NCBI GenBank assembly: GCA_950097015.1
Contig: CATNEN010000003.1
Coordinates: 7,032,001 to 7,096,000 of the forward strand
DNA length: 64,000 nucleotides
DNA from: Macrostomum hystrix
Lineage: Eukaryota; Platyhelminthes; Macrostomidae
Direction of reading: 5' to 3'
Within the stretch, counting starts at the first letter, position 1, and each line of letters opens with the position of its first letter. Below, one piece after another: positions 12,501 to 25,700 of this stretch. The notes under the pieces are model-generated. The model searched no databases, was not told where the DNA came from, and worked only from the letters and a program-made list of their open reading frames with translations. A program made the position numbers and the translations under genes.

Positions 12501-13728
12501 TTCCAGGAATGCCCATTCTGACAGTGAGATTCCAGGAATGCCCATTCTGACAGTGAGATTCCAGGAATGTCCATTCTGACAGTGAGATTCCAGGAATGCC
12601 CATTCTGACAGTGAGATTCCAGGAATGCCAATTCTGACAGTGAGATTCCAGGAAGGCCCATTCTGACAGTGAGATTCCAGGAATTCCCATTCTGACACTG
12701 AGATTCCAGGAATGCCCATTTTGACACTGAGATTCCAGAAATGTCCATTCTGACAGTGAGATTCCAGGAATGCCCATTCTGACAGTGAGATTCCAGGAAT
12801 GTCCATTCTGACAGTGAGATTCCAGGAATGCCAATTCTGACAGTGAGATTCCAGAAATGTCCATTCTGACAGTGAGATTCCAGGAATTCCCCTTCTGACA
12901 CTGAGATTCCAGGAATGCCCATTTTGACACTGAGATTCCAGAAATGTCCATTCTGACAGTGAGATTCCAGGAATGCCCATTCTGACAGTGAGATTCCAGG
13001 AATGTCCATTCTGACAGTGAGATTCCAGCAATGCCCATTCTGACAGTGAGATTCCAGCAATGCCCATTCTGACAGTGAGATTCCAGGAATGCCCATTCTG
13101 ACAGTGAGATTCCAGGAATGTCCATTCTGACAGTGAGATTCCAGGAATGCCCATTCTGACAGTGAGATTCCAGGAATGCCCATTCTGACAGTGAGATTCC
13201 AGGAATGCCCATTCTGACAGTGAGATTCCAGGAATGCCCATTCTGACAGTGAGATTCCAGGAATGTCCATTCTGACAGTGAGATTCCAGGAATGCCAATT
13301 CTGACAGTGAGATTCCAGAAATGTCCATTCTGACAGTGAGATTCCAGGAATTCCCCTTCTGACACTGAGATTCTAGGAATGCCCATTCTGACAGTGAGAT
13401 TACAGCAATGCCCATTCTGACAGTGAGATTACAGCAATGCCCATTCTGACAGTGAGATTACAGCAATGCCCATTCTGACAGTGAGATTCTAGGAATGCCC
13501 ATTCTGACAGTGAGATTCCAGGATTGCCCATTGCTATCATGCTAGTCTCTCCAGCTTTGCCCTTCTCCAGATCCACCGAGGCGGAGAAGGCTCTAAATAA
13601 GCAAGGCGAAGAGCTGGCCAACACTCGCAACAAAATTCTACGCAGCCGCGCAGAAGCTGACAAGATTCGCGCCGAAATCGCTAAAGTCAAGGCTCGCCTG
13701 CAGTTGGAACAGCAGCAGCTGAAGCGAA

Positions 13729-13759
<31 letters not shown>

Positions 13760-16700
13760 CAAGCCGGCCCTGCCTGAGGTTCCGAAGTCGTCTGTTCCAA
13801 AGCCAGATTTTCCATCTAACAATCTCTTTGAAACTGACAACGATTTCTTTTCGTCGACATCGTCGCCTTGGCCGCCGCCGTCGTCAGCGACGACATCAAA
13901 GCCAACGTCGGCCGCCGTTGACAATGACTTCGGCGGCGCCGATCTCAATTGGGGCTTCGCCCAACAGGCCCAGCCGGAGCTGCCAGTCCAGCAGCAGAAG
14001 AAACCTCAAGGAGGCGTTCCTTCTAGAAGTCTGGATGATGAGATTGAAGCCGAGAAATCTAGTCAGGATCGGCGCAATTGGGAAGCGTTTAGTGCGGCTT
14101 TTGGCGGCTTGAAACCCGGCCCAGCTCAGGCCACGAGTAACGCCGCCTCCGAGCCAGTTTACGACGATATTAAAACGTCTTACAGGGTATTATACGACTT
14201 TCAGGGCAGTAGACACGACGAGATGTCTGTGCGAATCGGCGAATTACTTACAGTCGGAGCTGCAGAACAGACTGGCGTTGAGGCCAGCTGGCTGTTTGCC
14301 AGGTGTGTATTCTTGGTTGATAACTGTGCTCAAATTACTACTAGTGTGCTCAAAATACTACTTCTGTGCTTGAAATACTACACCTGTGCTAAAAGTACTG
14401 GTGTGTGCTAAAAATACTACTCGAGTGCTTGAAATACTACTCGTGTGCTTAAAATACTACTCGTGTGCTTAAAATGCTACTCGTGTGCTTAAAATACTAC
14501 GCGTGTGCTTAAAATACTCCTCGTGTGCTTGAAATACTACTCGAGTGCTTGAAATACTACTCGTGTGCTTAAAATACTACTCGTTTGCTTAAAATACTAC
14601 TCGCGTGCTTAAAATACTACTCGCGTGCTTAAAATACTACTCGCGTGCTTAAAATACTACTCGTGTGCTTAAAATACAACGCGATTGATTTAAATACTAC
14701 TCGTGTGCTTTAAATACTACTCGTTTGCTTAAAATACTACTCGTGTGCTTAAAATGCTACTCGTGTGCTTAAAATACAACGCGTTTGTTAAAATACTACT
14801 CTTGTGCTTAAAATACTACTCGTGTGCTTAAAATACTATTCGTGTGCTTAAAATACTATTCGTGTGCTTAAAATACTATTAGTGTGCTTAAAATACTACG
14901 AGTATCTCGTACTAGTGTCCTTTAAATACTACTCGTGTACTTATATAAAACTATCGAAGTACTTAAATTAGTACTTGTGTACTTATGATGATTATCATGC
15001 ACTGAAAATTACTACTGGGTAGCTTGAAATACTACTAATGTGCCAAAAATAGCTACCTGTTAAAATAGACACTGCTCTTAATTGGTAAATTACTGCTTTG
15101 CTCAAAGTAGACGACTTCTAAACTCAATCGACCAACCAATTAGGAAGAATATCATCTACAGATTATTCTCCCCATTAGATGCGGATCCCAGCGCTATGGC
15201 CTCGTGCCTAAAAATTACGTCGCCGAGGAGGGCACAGCCGAAGCCGCCGCCGCGGCCGCCATCGCCTCCTCGGAGCCCTACGACAAGCTGCCGTCGGACA
15301 TTCTAGATCACCAGCCGGCGTTGCCGTCCGCCTTCCCGCCGGGCGGTTACGACGAGACCTCTAGCGCCTTCTCCAAGGTCACTAAACTGTCTTCCGCCTA
15401 CACAGCGGTGGCCACAGCGGAACATCACGCCGCTAGTCCCTCGGAGCTAAACCTCACCGTTGGCAGCGAAGTCAGCGTCAGTATGCGCAAAGACAATTGG
15501 CTGTTTGGCCGTACAATCGAAGGCTTGTCTGAAGGCTGGTTTCCCGCAGATTGCGTCATTGAACAGACCGACTACGTCAATGTACCGGTGTTTGCTCCGC
15601 CTAGTAATCAGCAACCGCAGCAGCAGCAGAAAGTTGTAGTCTCATTGTATCGATTCGATAGCGGCACTCCGGGCGACTTAAATTTCGGCGTCGCCGAAGA
15701 GATTGTTGTCACTAGCGACTGCCTTGGCGACTGGTGGGAGGGCTATCTGAAGCGCGATCCGGCCCTGCGAGGAATTTTCCCAGCCAATTTTGTCACGGAT
15801 CAGTCGGCTGCTGCTGCTGCTGACGGTTAGTGGAAATAAGCATGATGAGTACATAGGGAAGACTGAAAACTAAAGAGTCAGATCGGGCCCCTCAGGTTAA
15901 AATTGTGACCTACTTCAGGTCCCTTTAGGCTAAAATTGTGACCTACTTCAGGTTCTTCAGGTTAAAATTGTGACTTTCTTCAGGTGCCTCAGGTAAAAAC
16001 AGTGACCTACTTCAGGTCCTTCAGGTTAAAATACTGACCCACTTCAGGTCCTTCAGATTAAAATACTGACCCACTTCAGGTCCCTCAGGTTAAAATGGTG
16101 ACCCACTTCAGGTCCTTCAGGTTAAAATAGTGACCTACTTCAGGTCCTTCAGGTTAAAATAGTGACCTACTTCAGGTCCTTCAGGTTAAAATAGTGACCT
16201 ACTTGAGGGTCCAAGATTCTAGTTTGTACTTTTATTCGACAATTCCCGCAGGCTCCGCTTCTGTCGCAGCACCAGCTGCCTCCGTCGCCTCCTCCGCCGC
16301 AGTCAACGATCCATTCGGCGACGCGTCCTCTTCAGCAGCTTTTGCTGATCCGTTTGCTGACAGCACAGCTTCTTCAGCGTCGGCGGCGGCTAACGCATTC
16401 GACTCGGCCCCGTCGATATTTGATCAGCCTCAGCAACAGCAGCAGGAGATTGCCATAGCAACGGCTCCATTCGAAGCCGGCGGAGAAGGTCAATTATCGT
16501 TGAAGATTGGCACCAGAATTCTAGTTAAAAAGAAGCCAGCCAGCGGTTGGTGGAACGGCGAAGTTGTTGAAAATGGTGTCAAACGAGTCGGCTGGTTCCC
16601 GGCCTCCTATACTAAACTAGAACAATCTAGCCAGGAGGCCTCAACTAGCCAGAATCAACAGCAGCGACCGTCGTCTAGGCAGAGTGTGCATTCGAATCAA

Positions 16701-19700
16701 TCCATGCCAACTGCAACAGTCAGCATTGCCAGTCTAGCGGCTTCTAAGAAAACTTCAACAACCGACCCGTCGCCAGCCGCCTCCGCAGCTGTATCGGCTT
16801 CTACCCCGAATCTGTTTGCGGCCGCCAATGCTTCGTCTGTCGGTGTGGCCAAGAAGTCTGCCACTCCTACTGTTATCATGCAGCAGCAGCAGCAGCAGCT
16901 ACTGGCTTCATCTACCAGCGATGATGCCCTAGCTAATAGTTCTAAATCTGTGGAACGCGTCGTGGCCAAATATCGCTATCAGGCTAGAAATGACGACGAA
17001 TTGACATTCGAGAAGGGAACTATTATTACGGTGAGTTGATTTTATAAAAAATTTTCTTCTATACTACTAATTTGGTTTGTTTAGAATTTTTGTAAATTCT
17101 CTTTTGCGTAATGATTATAGTTCATAGTTTTGCAACTAATGCTCTGTATTTATTTCTTAATGGTTTATTGCTGTGGTATTATGGCTATTTGAGGATGTGA
17201 TTTAAGTGTGCAGTTTTTGTTACCTCTGAAAAAAGTGAGACTTTGAACCTTTTATAGGTTTTTCCGGTCAAGTGGCAGACTAGCCTACTCTAGTGCAAAT
17301 AACGCAGTTCAAGTGCGACATATTCAAGTCAAGTGGCAACAAGCCGAATCAAGTTGCAAATTGTCTATTCAGAGTTACCAAAAGAGCAAGTCAAGTGCAA
17401 CATAGTCAATTCAAGAAGCAACTCATTCGTTTCTATGTGCATTTCTCTTCTGCCCTCTTCTCTTCTCATTTCTCTTCTCTACTGTAACGAACAGAAGGGT
17501 GCGAATTGGTCACCATCACATCAAAATGTCGTCACCACGGATGCCGGCATGTAGCGCTGGACGCGCTGAAACCAACGTGGTACCATTTGAGGCTGAATCG
17601 CAGCAGTGGCCACCTCGGCGAAACCTGCCAGCTGCGCCATTCGCTCTGGATGAGGCATCTGCAGCAGGGCAGGGCGAGCTTCCTCGAGATGTCGCTTCAA
17701 TGCTGCCTTGTAGCAGCTGATTGCATTCTCCACTATGTTGAGCATAGGAGAATATGGTGGCAGAGCACGAATTGTTTGCTGATGCAGCAGTTGCGGTCCA
17801 TTCGCTCCGAGGGCTCCGCGATGCGCAGGGGCATTGTCACAAATGAGTGCGGCGTCTGGCATGCCATGAGCCGAAACTTGAAGCAGAAAGGCACGAAACA
17901 TGGCATCATTCATTCCGCCCTCCATCATCTCGTGGTGCAGGAGTCCCCTGACTGAAGAAACAGCGAAGCAGATGGTGACATTTCTTCCTCGCTGAGCACC
18001 AACTACTCGCACAGCTCGATGTCCCCTTAGAGCTCTTCCTCTGGTTCGCGAGCAGAAACGGTTGACTCCGGCCTCATCAATGAAGATCAACTCGCCGCGC
18101 TGAATGCCATCATTCATAAGCCAGTCGGCAAACTCACGTCGGAGATGCTTCGTGCCCTCAGAGTTGCGCTCGGCCGGCGAATCTTCCAGCTTTTTTACGG
18201 TGATGAGCCTCGCTTGCAGCGCATTCGCAATCGTTGTCTTTCCAACCACCGGCTTTTGAGGAAGTCGGAGGTGCAGTTCGCGTCGAATCTGATCTAGCGT
18301 AAAAGCAGGCTGATCCTCTACAATCTGCTGCAGAGTGGCACGCATGTCATTGTCCATCTTCCGAGTTCGAAAGCCTCCCCATCTGTTTGGTCTTGGCGGC
18401 TGCTGGCTTCTTCTGACGATTGAATAAGCACTTTTCTCTCTGTCGTCGTCATTGCGCAACAGTGGGGGTATATAGAGAAGCGCTCTGATTGGCTAATTTG
18501 CACTTGAACTGGCGTTTGCACTTGACTTGGCTATTTTGGCAGATAAACTGACTTTCATGCACTATGTGGCACTGGAGTAGGCTAGTCTGCTACTTGACCG
18601 GAAAAACCTATATATATTATGAAGGTGAGATTTTGAATCCGTCTATATTGGGATGAGACTTTTAACCTGTGATATTGAAGTTTTGAGTTGAGATTTTTTC
18701 GACTGTGGAGATTTTAAAGTCGCCTTTTCAACGGGATTGTAGCCTTGTAGTTAGAGCGTCGGACTCATGACTTAAAGGTCGGGGGTTCGTTTCCAGACTC
18801 CACTGGTGAAATTTGTGTTATTTGGCTATGCACTAAACTCCGCATTGCTTCAGTTCACCCAGCTGTTAAATGGGCACCAGCATTAGCTGGGGTCATTGAG
18901 GGTGGGTGTGGCGTACCCTGTCAGCACTTAAGCAGTTTTTGTGTTTCAACCCCAGTTTTTATCATTAAATCGATTTACTTAATTAATCATTGATTATTTT
19001 CAGGTGTGTGTTTTCGATCGCTTAATATTCATTTGAACTTCTAGAAGTACATAATATTTGTCTTTCACAGCCAGTCAAGAAACATATTTGCTTACAATTC
19101 GATTTGTTAATGAATATATCGTTGATTCTACGAGTATTTACTTTCTTAATATGTTTTAAATACTTTTTCATTGCAGGACTAGAGGCTTAAGTCTGGCGTT
19201 TTTTAAATAAACTACAATTGAAAGACTGTAGTTGATTAAAACAATTAACCTATTTTTACACTATTCTTGATTTTATAGAACTTGAAGATTTTAATTGGAA
19301 AATTTAAATTTTTAAAGAGCATGTAGTTTACTGTGAGTAGTTTGGTGAATTTATAGATTTATTTAAATGCTAATTTTATTCCAGTATTCTAATTTTGGCC
19401 TTAGACAAGCATGGTCTGTGGCTTTTAAATTGAGCAAATGAAAGCAGTTTTGATTTTTCTCTTATAGCGTTGTCAATAACCTGTTTTGTTTATTGAAGGT
19501 TCTATTTTTCCATAAAAGCTACTTCAGATTTTTTCTATTTCGCTACATATCGGCTAAGTCGAAGTTGGGAAAACTTTAGCATCCTTGAAGAAATTATGAA
19601 GTTTTTCCACAAAAATTTATCGAGATATCATGATTTCTTTTACAACACGTTTGATAAAGGAATATAAAATTATCTAATTCATTGATTCGTAATATAATAC

Positions 19701-22700
19701 CAGTGTGACTGGCTGTGTTAGACATTTATGTTTTTGATTTGTCATTTTTATTTTGTAATAGACGGAACTTGAAGTTTCCAGGAAATCACATTGGAAATTA
19801 GTTTGAAATCTTCAAAAGTATTGGGAAGCAGCATTAAATTCAATACCGCTTTTCTTACATTCGTTTGCGTATGTCACTACTGAAAATGTTATTTAAGTAG
19901 GAAGCATTGAATATAATTATTTAAAGTTTATTGCATGAAATCAATATATGCGCATATTTAGGAAATTAATTAACAAGTGAAAGTGAAGATTTAAAATTAT
20001 TTTAAGATAACAGATTTGGAATTATTAAGAGATGACAGATTCCGGACAATCAACTGAAGGGAGATTTCCGTTAATGAAGAGAGGGGATCGAGATTTAGGT
20101 TAATAAAATAAGTGGAGATTTCGATAATTAAGAGAATTATAGAAAAAAGAGAAGCATGTTTAATTGTTATAAAATCAATGGTAAGTAATAAATATGCCCT
20201 GTTACTAGCTGGTCTATTTGTAGTGTTTACTAATGATTAAATTATTCAGATCTATTTGTGTTTCTCTTCCCCAGGTAATCTCAAAGGATGAGCCAGATTG
20301 GCACAGAGGTAGAACTCCAAGTCTTCGCGAAGGCCTATTCCCTGTGAATTACGTGGAGCCGTTGCCACAGCAGGGGCCAAGTAGGCAGATGGTTGTTAAC
20401 GAGCTGACTAACACCGAGAACGCCTACTACAATGATCTCATGGAGGTGTGGAATAAGTTTCATAAGCCTCTGTCTGAGTCTGGCCTACTAACCCATGAAC
20501 AATTGGATGCCATCTTTCTCAACTGGGTGGATCTCATGAACTGCTCTTATAGCCTGCTCATGGCCTTGAAGGTAAGATATGTTTTTGCGTTAGTCACTTT
20601 GTACTTAAGATTATCGTAGCTATGTACCTCGGATTTAACGTAGCTATGTACCTTGGATTATCGTAGCTATGTACCTCGGATTTAACGTAGCTATGTACCT
20701 TGGATTATCGTAGCTATGTACCTCGGATTTAACGTAGCTATGTACCTAGGATTATCGTTGCTATGTACCTTGGATTATCGTAGCTATGTACCTCGGATTT
20801 AACGTAGCTATGTACCTAGGATTATCGTAGCTATGTACCTCGGATTTAACGTAGCTATGTACCTAGGATTATCGTAGCTATGTACCTCGGATTTAACGTA
20901 GCTATGTACCTTGGATTATCGTAGCTATGTACCTTGGATTATCGTAGCTATGTACCTTGGATTATCGTAGCTATGTACCTCGGATTTAACGTAGCTATGT
21001 ACCTAGGGTTATCGTAGCTATGTACCTCGGATTTAACGTAGCTATGTACCTTGGATTATCGTAGCTATGTACCTTGGATTATCGTAGCTATGTACCTTGG
21101 ATTATCGTAGCTATGTACCTCGGATTTAACGTAGCTATGTACCTAGGATTATCGTAGCTATGTACCTCGGATTTAACGTAGCTATGTACCTAGGATTATT
21201 ACAGCTATGTACCTGTAGGATTATCGTAGCTTTGTACCTTGGAATATCGTTGCTATGTACCTTGGATTATCGTAGCAATGTACCTAGGATTATCGTAGCT
21301 ATTTACCTCGGATTTAACGTAGCTTTGTACCTAGGATTATCGTTGCTATGTACCTTGGATTATCGTTGCTATGTAACTTGGATTATCGTAGCTATGCACC
21401 TAGGATTATCGTAGCTATTTACCTCGGATTTAACGTAGCTTTGTACCTAGGATTATCGTTGCTATGTACCTTGGATTATCGTTGCTATGTAACTTGGATT
21501 ATCGTAGCTATGTACCTAGGATTATCTTTGCTTTGTAACTAGGATTACCCGCCTGGATATTTGGTCCGATATTTTGTCCGAAGTCTCTTCCGTATTTTCA
21601 TCCGGCACGCAATGTATTTTTGCCGTTTAAAATGCCGGATGAATCCGGCAGAAAAGTTAACATTCCGGACGAAAACGTGAAAAAAAGAGCAGAAAAAGGC
21701 CCTTCATCCGGAACCGGTTCCCGTATTTTTCCAGAAAGTTGTCCGGCGCTTACCCGGATGAACTCTGGACAAAAATACGGATATGTTTTCGGATCATACT
21801 GGATGAAGTGGCCTATGTCGTTCTCTGGCTACCAACTTAGCTATAACTTAACTTAACTATAACTTAACTTATAAGTGTATACACTTCAGATTATGTAATA
21901 CATTGGCACTACAGGACTTTGTGAAATGTTCGTAATAAGTAACCATAAAAGACAGCCCTGTTGTAATTAGCAACCAAGAAAGCAGAAGTCGACTGTCTTC
22001 TTTATATATTTGGAAAAGAACGTGTTTGCCGAAAATTGGCGTAAATATGACGTATTATATGTTATCTGCAGATATGCAGTCATGAGTATATTTTAAATTG
22101 CATAAAAAGTAATTAAGTTTTTTGAGAAAAAAGTTTACGTAAAATCAGAAGCATAAAAATAGGGAAGCAAAACAATTTTGTAGCGACCGGTCAACCATAA
22201 AACAACAAAACGAAACAACCAAACAAACGATTCTTGGTCCACGAACAACGAAATGCTCATGCAATCCAACCATCGCTCAACTGCACCCAGCCAACTGATT
22301 TCTGGCGCTCAACTGCACCCAGCCAACTGAATTCTGGCGCTCAACTGCACCCAGCCAACTGAATTCTGGCGCTCAACTGCAACCAGCCACAGTTCACAGT
22401 TTTCTGTTCTCCGCGGTAGCCTATTATGTCTACTGTGAATTTATTCCAGCTAAATCTATTCGAACACGGACGATGGCGGGCGGCTGTGCTCGTACAATTC
22501 CTTCAGGTATTGGTCTGCTTCCCTGAGGGCCATCTCCGCCCGCATCAGCGCTGCTGCGCATTTGTCTCGCAACTCGGCCTTCACCGCGGACTCCTGCTCC
22601 CCATCCGCACCCTCACCGTCGGCCGTCTCAAAAGGAGGATTCGATTCCTGAGTTTCCGTCGGCTCAGGAGGCGGAGTCGGCTGACCAGCCGGAAACAGGG

Positions 22701-25700
22701 GAACTCTCTGTTTATGTTCGGTTTCATGGCTTTCGATAACCAAGGCCCACCAGCCACTGTTGAGTCGCTGACTGGTGGACGCGAAGCCAAGTCGCGAAAC
22801 AACTGCCTCTCTCGCCTCATTGCGTCCTGCATGTCAGCGCACTGTTGCTTGCACTCCAGTTGGAATGGTGTAGGCGGCCGGGGCTGGTAAGGGACAGCCT
22901 GACTTAACAGTTCTCTCACTTCTTCTATATACTCTGGCGCCTTGGAAAGCCATCGAGGATTGGGCATGCGGTTATTTGACATTGCTTGCGGAGCTACGCA
23001 GTGAAAAGTGTAATTATTGGAGTTGAACTAATCAATTAACAATTAACAGACTTATGCTACCTAGGCATGTATACTGAACAGACTTATGAATTAATGCTAT
23101 AATGCTACTGCTTGCTATACCTAAAGAAACTGCATGCCAGTAAATAGCAAATTAATATCACGCCAAGAAAGAAAGAAAGAAAGAAATATATTTCTCAGTT
23201 CAGTTCAATTCAGTTCTCGCAAAAATAAAGTGCCACTTATTCACGGAGCGCGCAGACAAAAAATGTTAACGTTGAAAAGCACAGGAGAAAGAGAAAGCTG
23301 TAGTAATTTTTCAAAGCAGTGTCTAAGCAAAGCTAAGTTGTGGATGCGGCATCAAGGCAATTCTGTCGGTTGAAACTACACACGAGCCAAGAATTTCCTC
23401 GGCGTGCAACGTCCGGGCGGGTTCACTGCTAAGGTCGCCGAATGGATCCACCAGGAGGCGACGGACATGCGAGTACCGACAACCCCGGTTCTCAGATGTG
23501 GTCGGAACCGCACACAACAACTCTAGAGGATCCATTTCCGGCTCCAGAACAGGCAGGACTCGCAGTCTAACGGTCACCACTGCGTTGTTGTGCTGTATGG
23601 CTTCGACACGACAAACTGGAAAAGCAAACTCCGAACTAAACCAGAGCAGAGCTGATGCAGATAGCAGGGCGGACAGCCTCGCATAAAATCAAAGCCATAC
23701 AGGCCAGAGAGTGGCGACAAACCCCGAACGCCTAGAACGTCAGTTCTGAAGTCTCCGCCCTGCTGGGCGTGTCGATCCGCTAGTGTGCGCGTGTCGGTTG
23801 CACAACGAACGACCGTCTGTACGCATCCATGACGTCGTGCATCATTCAGCATGGCATCAGTTATGGAAACGCCGTAGACGCGACCATAGCCGGAAGGATG
23901 CAGTGCTTCTCACATCCGTAGATTGCGGAAAAGCGCTTCAAACAGAGGGCATCTGCTCTGGCAGGTGCGTCGAAAATGGCCATCACAGGATGCAACCGCA
24001 GGGTCCGCTGCTCACCATCCCGCGCCAAATACTCTACACCATTGAAGCGAAGGTCGTTGAGCACACCGACCACAATGGGCAGAAATGCGCAAGCGCTCAC
24101 CTTCTTCTTGCCGGCCCAAACGCCGCACTTGAACACGAAGCGCAGTTTCAATCGGTCATGCACCTCGTTAACGCTCAAATAGACTGGATACACTTCGACT
24201 CCGCTCGTGCTGCATAGAGCAAATCCGTCTTCGCACAAAGTGTACGACAGATCGCTGCGAGTTGTTGCGTCTATGTTCTCTAGCAAAGACGAATAGAGCT
24301 CGCTGTTGGTAAAAAAACGTTTCTCTTCGTCCATGACAAGGTCCGCCGGCCACACAACGTTGTCTAGAAACTTGCGAGACTCCACAACTGTCCGTACCTG
24401 AGCTGGAATGTCGAACAACCAGAAGTTGGCGACTTCTGTCGACCCACAATGCCCACAAGTGGCATTGATTGGGTTACATCCCTAGTCCAAGGTCTGACGT
24501 TAGAAGCACGTTAGAAAAACGTTACAGGACGAACGAATTTCCGTTAGGTTTACGTTAGACTTTAACGTTAGTCTTTCCGTTAGTTCGGTCGTTAGACTAA
24601 TGTTAGTTTTCCGTTAGAATTTTAACGTTACTTTATTCCACAATAACTGACTATAACCTAACGGTTTTTTCCGTGCTGATTTTATACTATATATTTTTCA
24701 TAACGCACCGTTGCCAATGCAACAAAAGTATTAATTGGAGCAAGAATAAGACAGTGAACCAAAATCATGCAATTAAACTGACCAAATAAATATTTTCAAA
24801 TGTGTAATTCCACTAAGTTGTCCAATAAAGTGTGACAATTACTTTAAACATTGCAATATATTTAGCTATTTAAATAGATACGGTAATAAAAAAATACTTC
24901 TAATAGAAACAGTGTAAGTTTCCTCAACCCACCGCCACTCGAATCTACTTCCCAGTTTTACTCGAATGTAAAAATGTCTCCATTTTTTGGGTGTTGCGAC
25001 TATCAATCTTTCCTTGAATTCACCGCCTCTCATCTTTGTTGAGTTTACCTGCACTCTTGTCCCTCTGTCAGCTTACTTCTCCATATGGCTGTCTCCTCGC
25101 ATTCTCTCTTATTTTTCTGATTGGCTGCGGGGCCAGCCACCTCTTATCTCCTCGTTCCTCCTGGCCAACTATACATTTAATACATACAACAATACATAAG
25201 CTCAGTTTTTTATTCTTATTTTCTCGACACATAACACATAAAAGACCTACATCAAGTAATACAAAAGATGGCAAACTAATGGGCGTCGTTGTGCCGCAAA
25301 AAGGGGGCGTTAAGTATAAGGCTCTCAAATATTATTAGGGGCGACAAGTATGAGGGCCCTTATGTAACAAGGACAGTGGTTTGGTTAGCATTTCGGGGCG
25401 GCGCCCCCTAAATTCGGTCTTGGTTGCGCTGTCATTGTGGGAAGTAACGACCCCAGAAAAAATGTGAGCAAATAAATGAAAAAGCGAATAGAACTGGAAC
25501 AAAAAATACAGAAAAAATTATTAGGATGTTGATGGCATAAAAATCAAAGCATGATAATTAAGTCAACTATGTTTAAGGAAAAAATTGGGCCTACTCTGCG
25601 GCATTAGCACTGTCTTTTTTTGCGAACGGGGCTTTTTTCAACCAACGCTGAACTGCATCGATAACAGCTTCTCGACTCGCATCAGGTTGACTTAAACGAG

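Noticed and set aside
11539-13415. Three overlapping minus-strand open frames of 565-615 codons
   Set aside because: They consist entirely of the translated 29-bp minisatellite inside an intersectin intron; all frames are open for the same trivial reason.
17506-17955. Plus-strand frame opposite the Tc1-like transposase
   Set aside because: Shadow of the minus-strand transposase; no independent motif.
23323-23580. 85-codon minus-strand frame in the outer transposon
   Set aside because: Could be decayed transposase C-terminus, but it shows no family motif and starts with a non-ATG codon; not listed as a gene.
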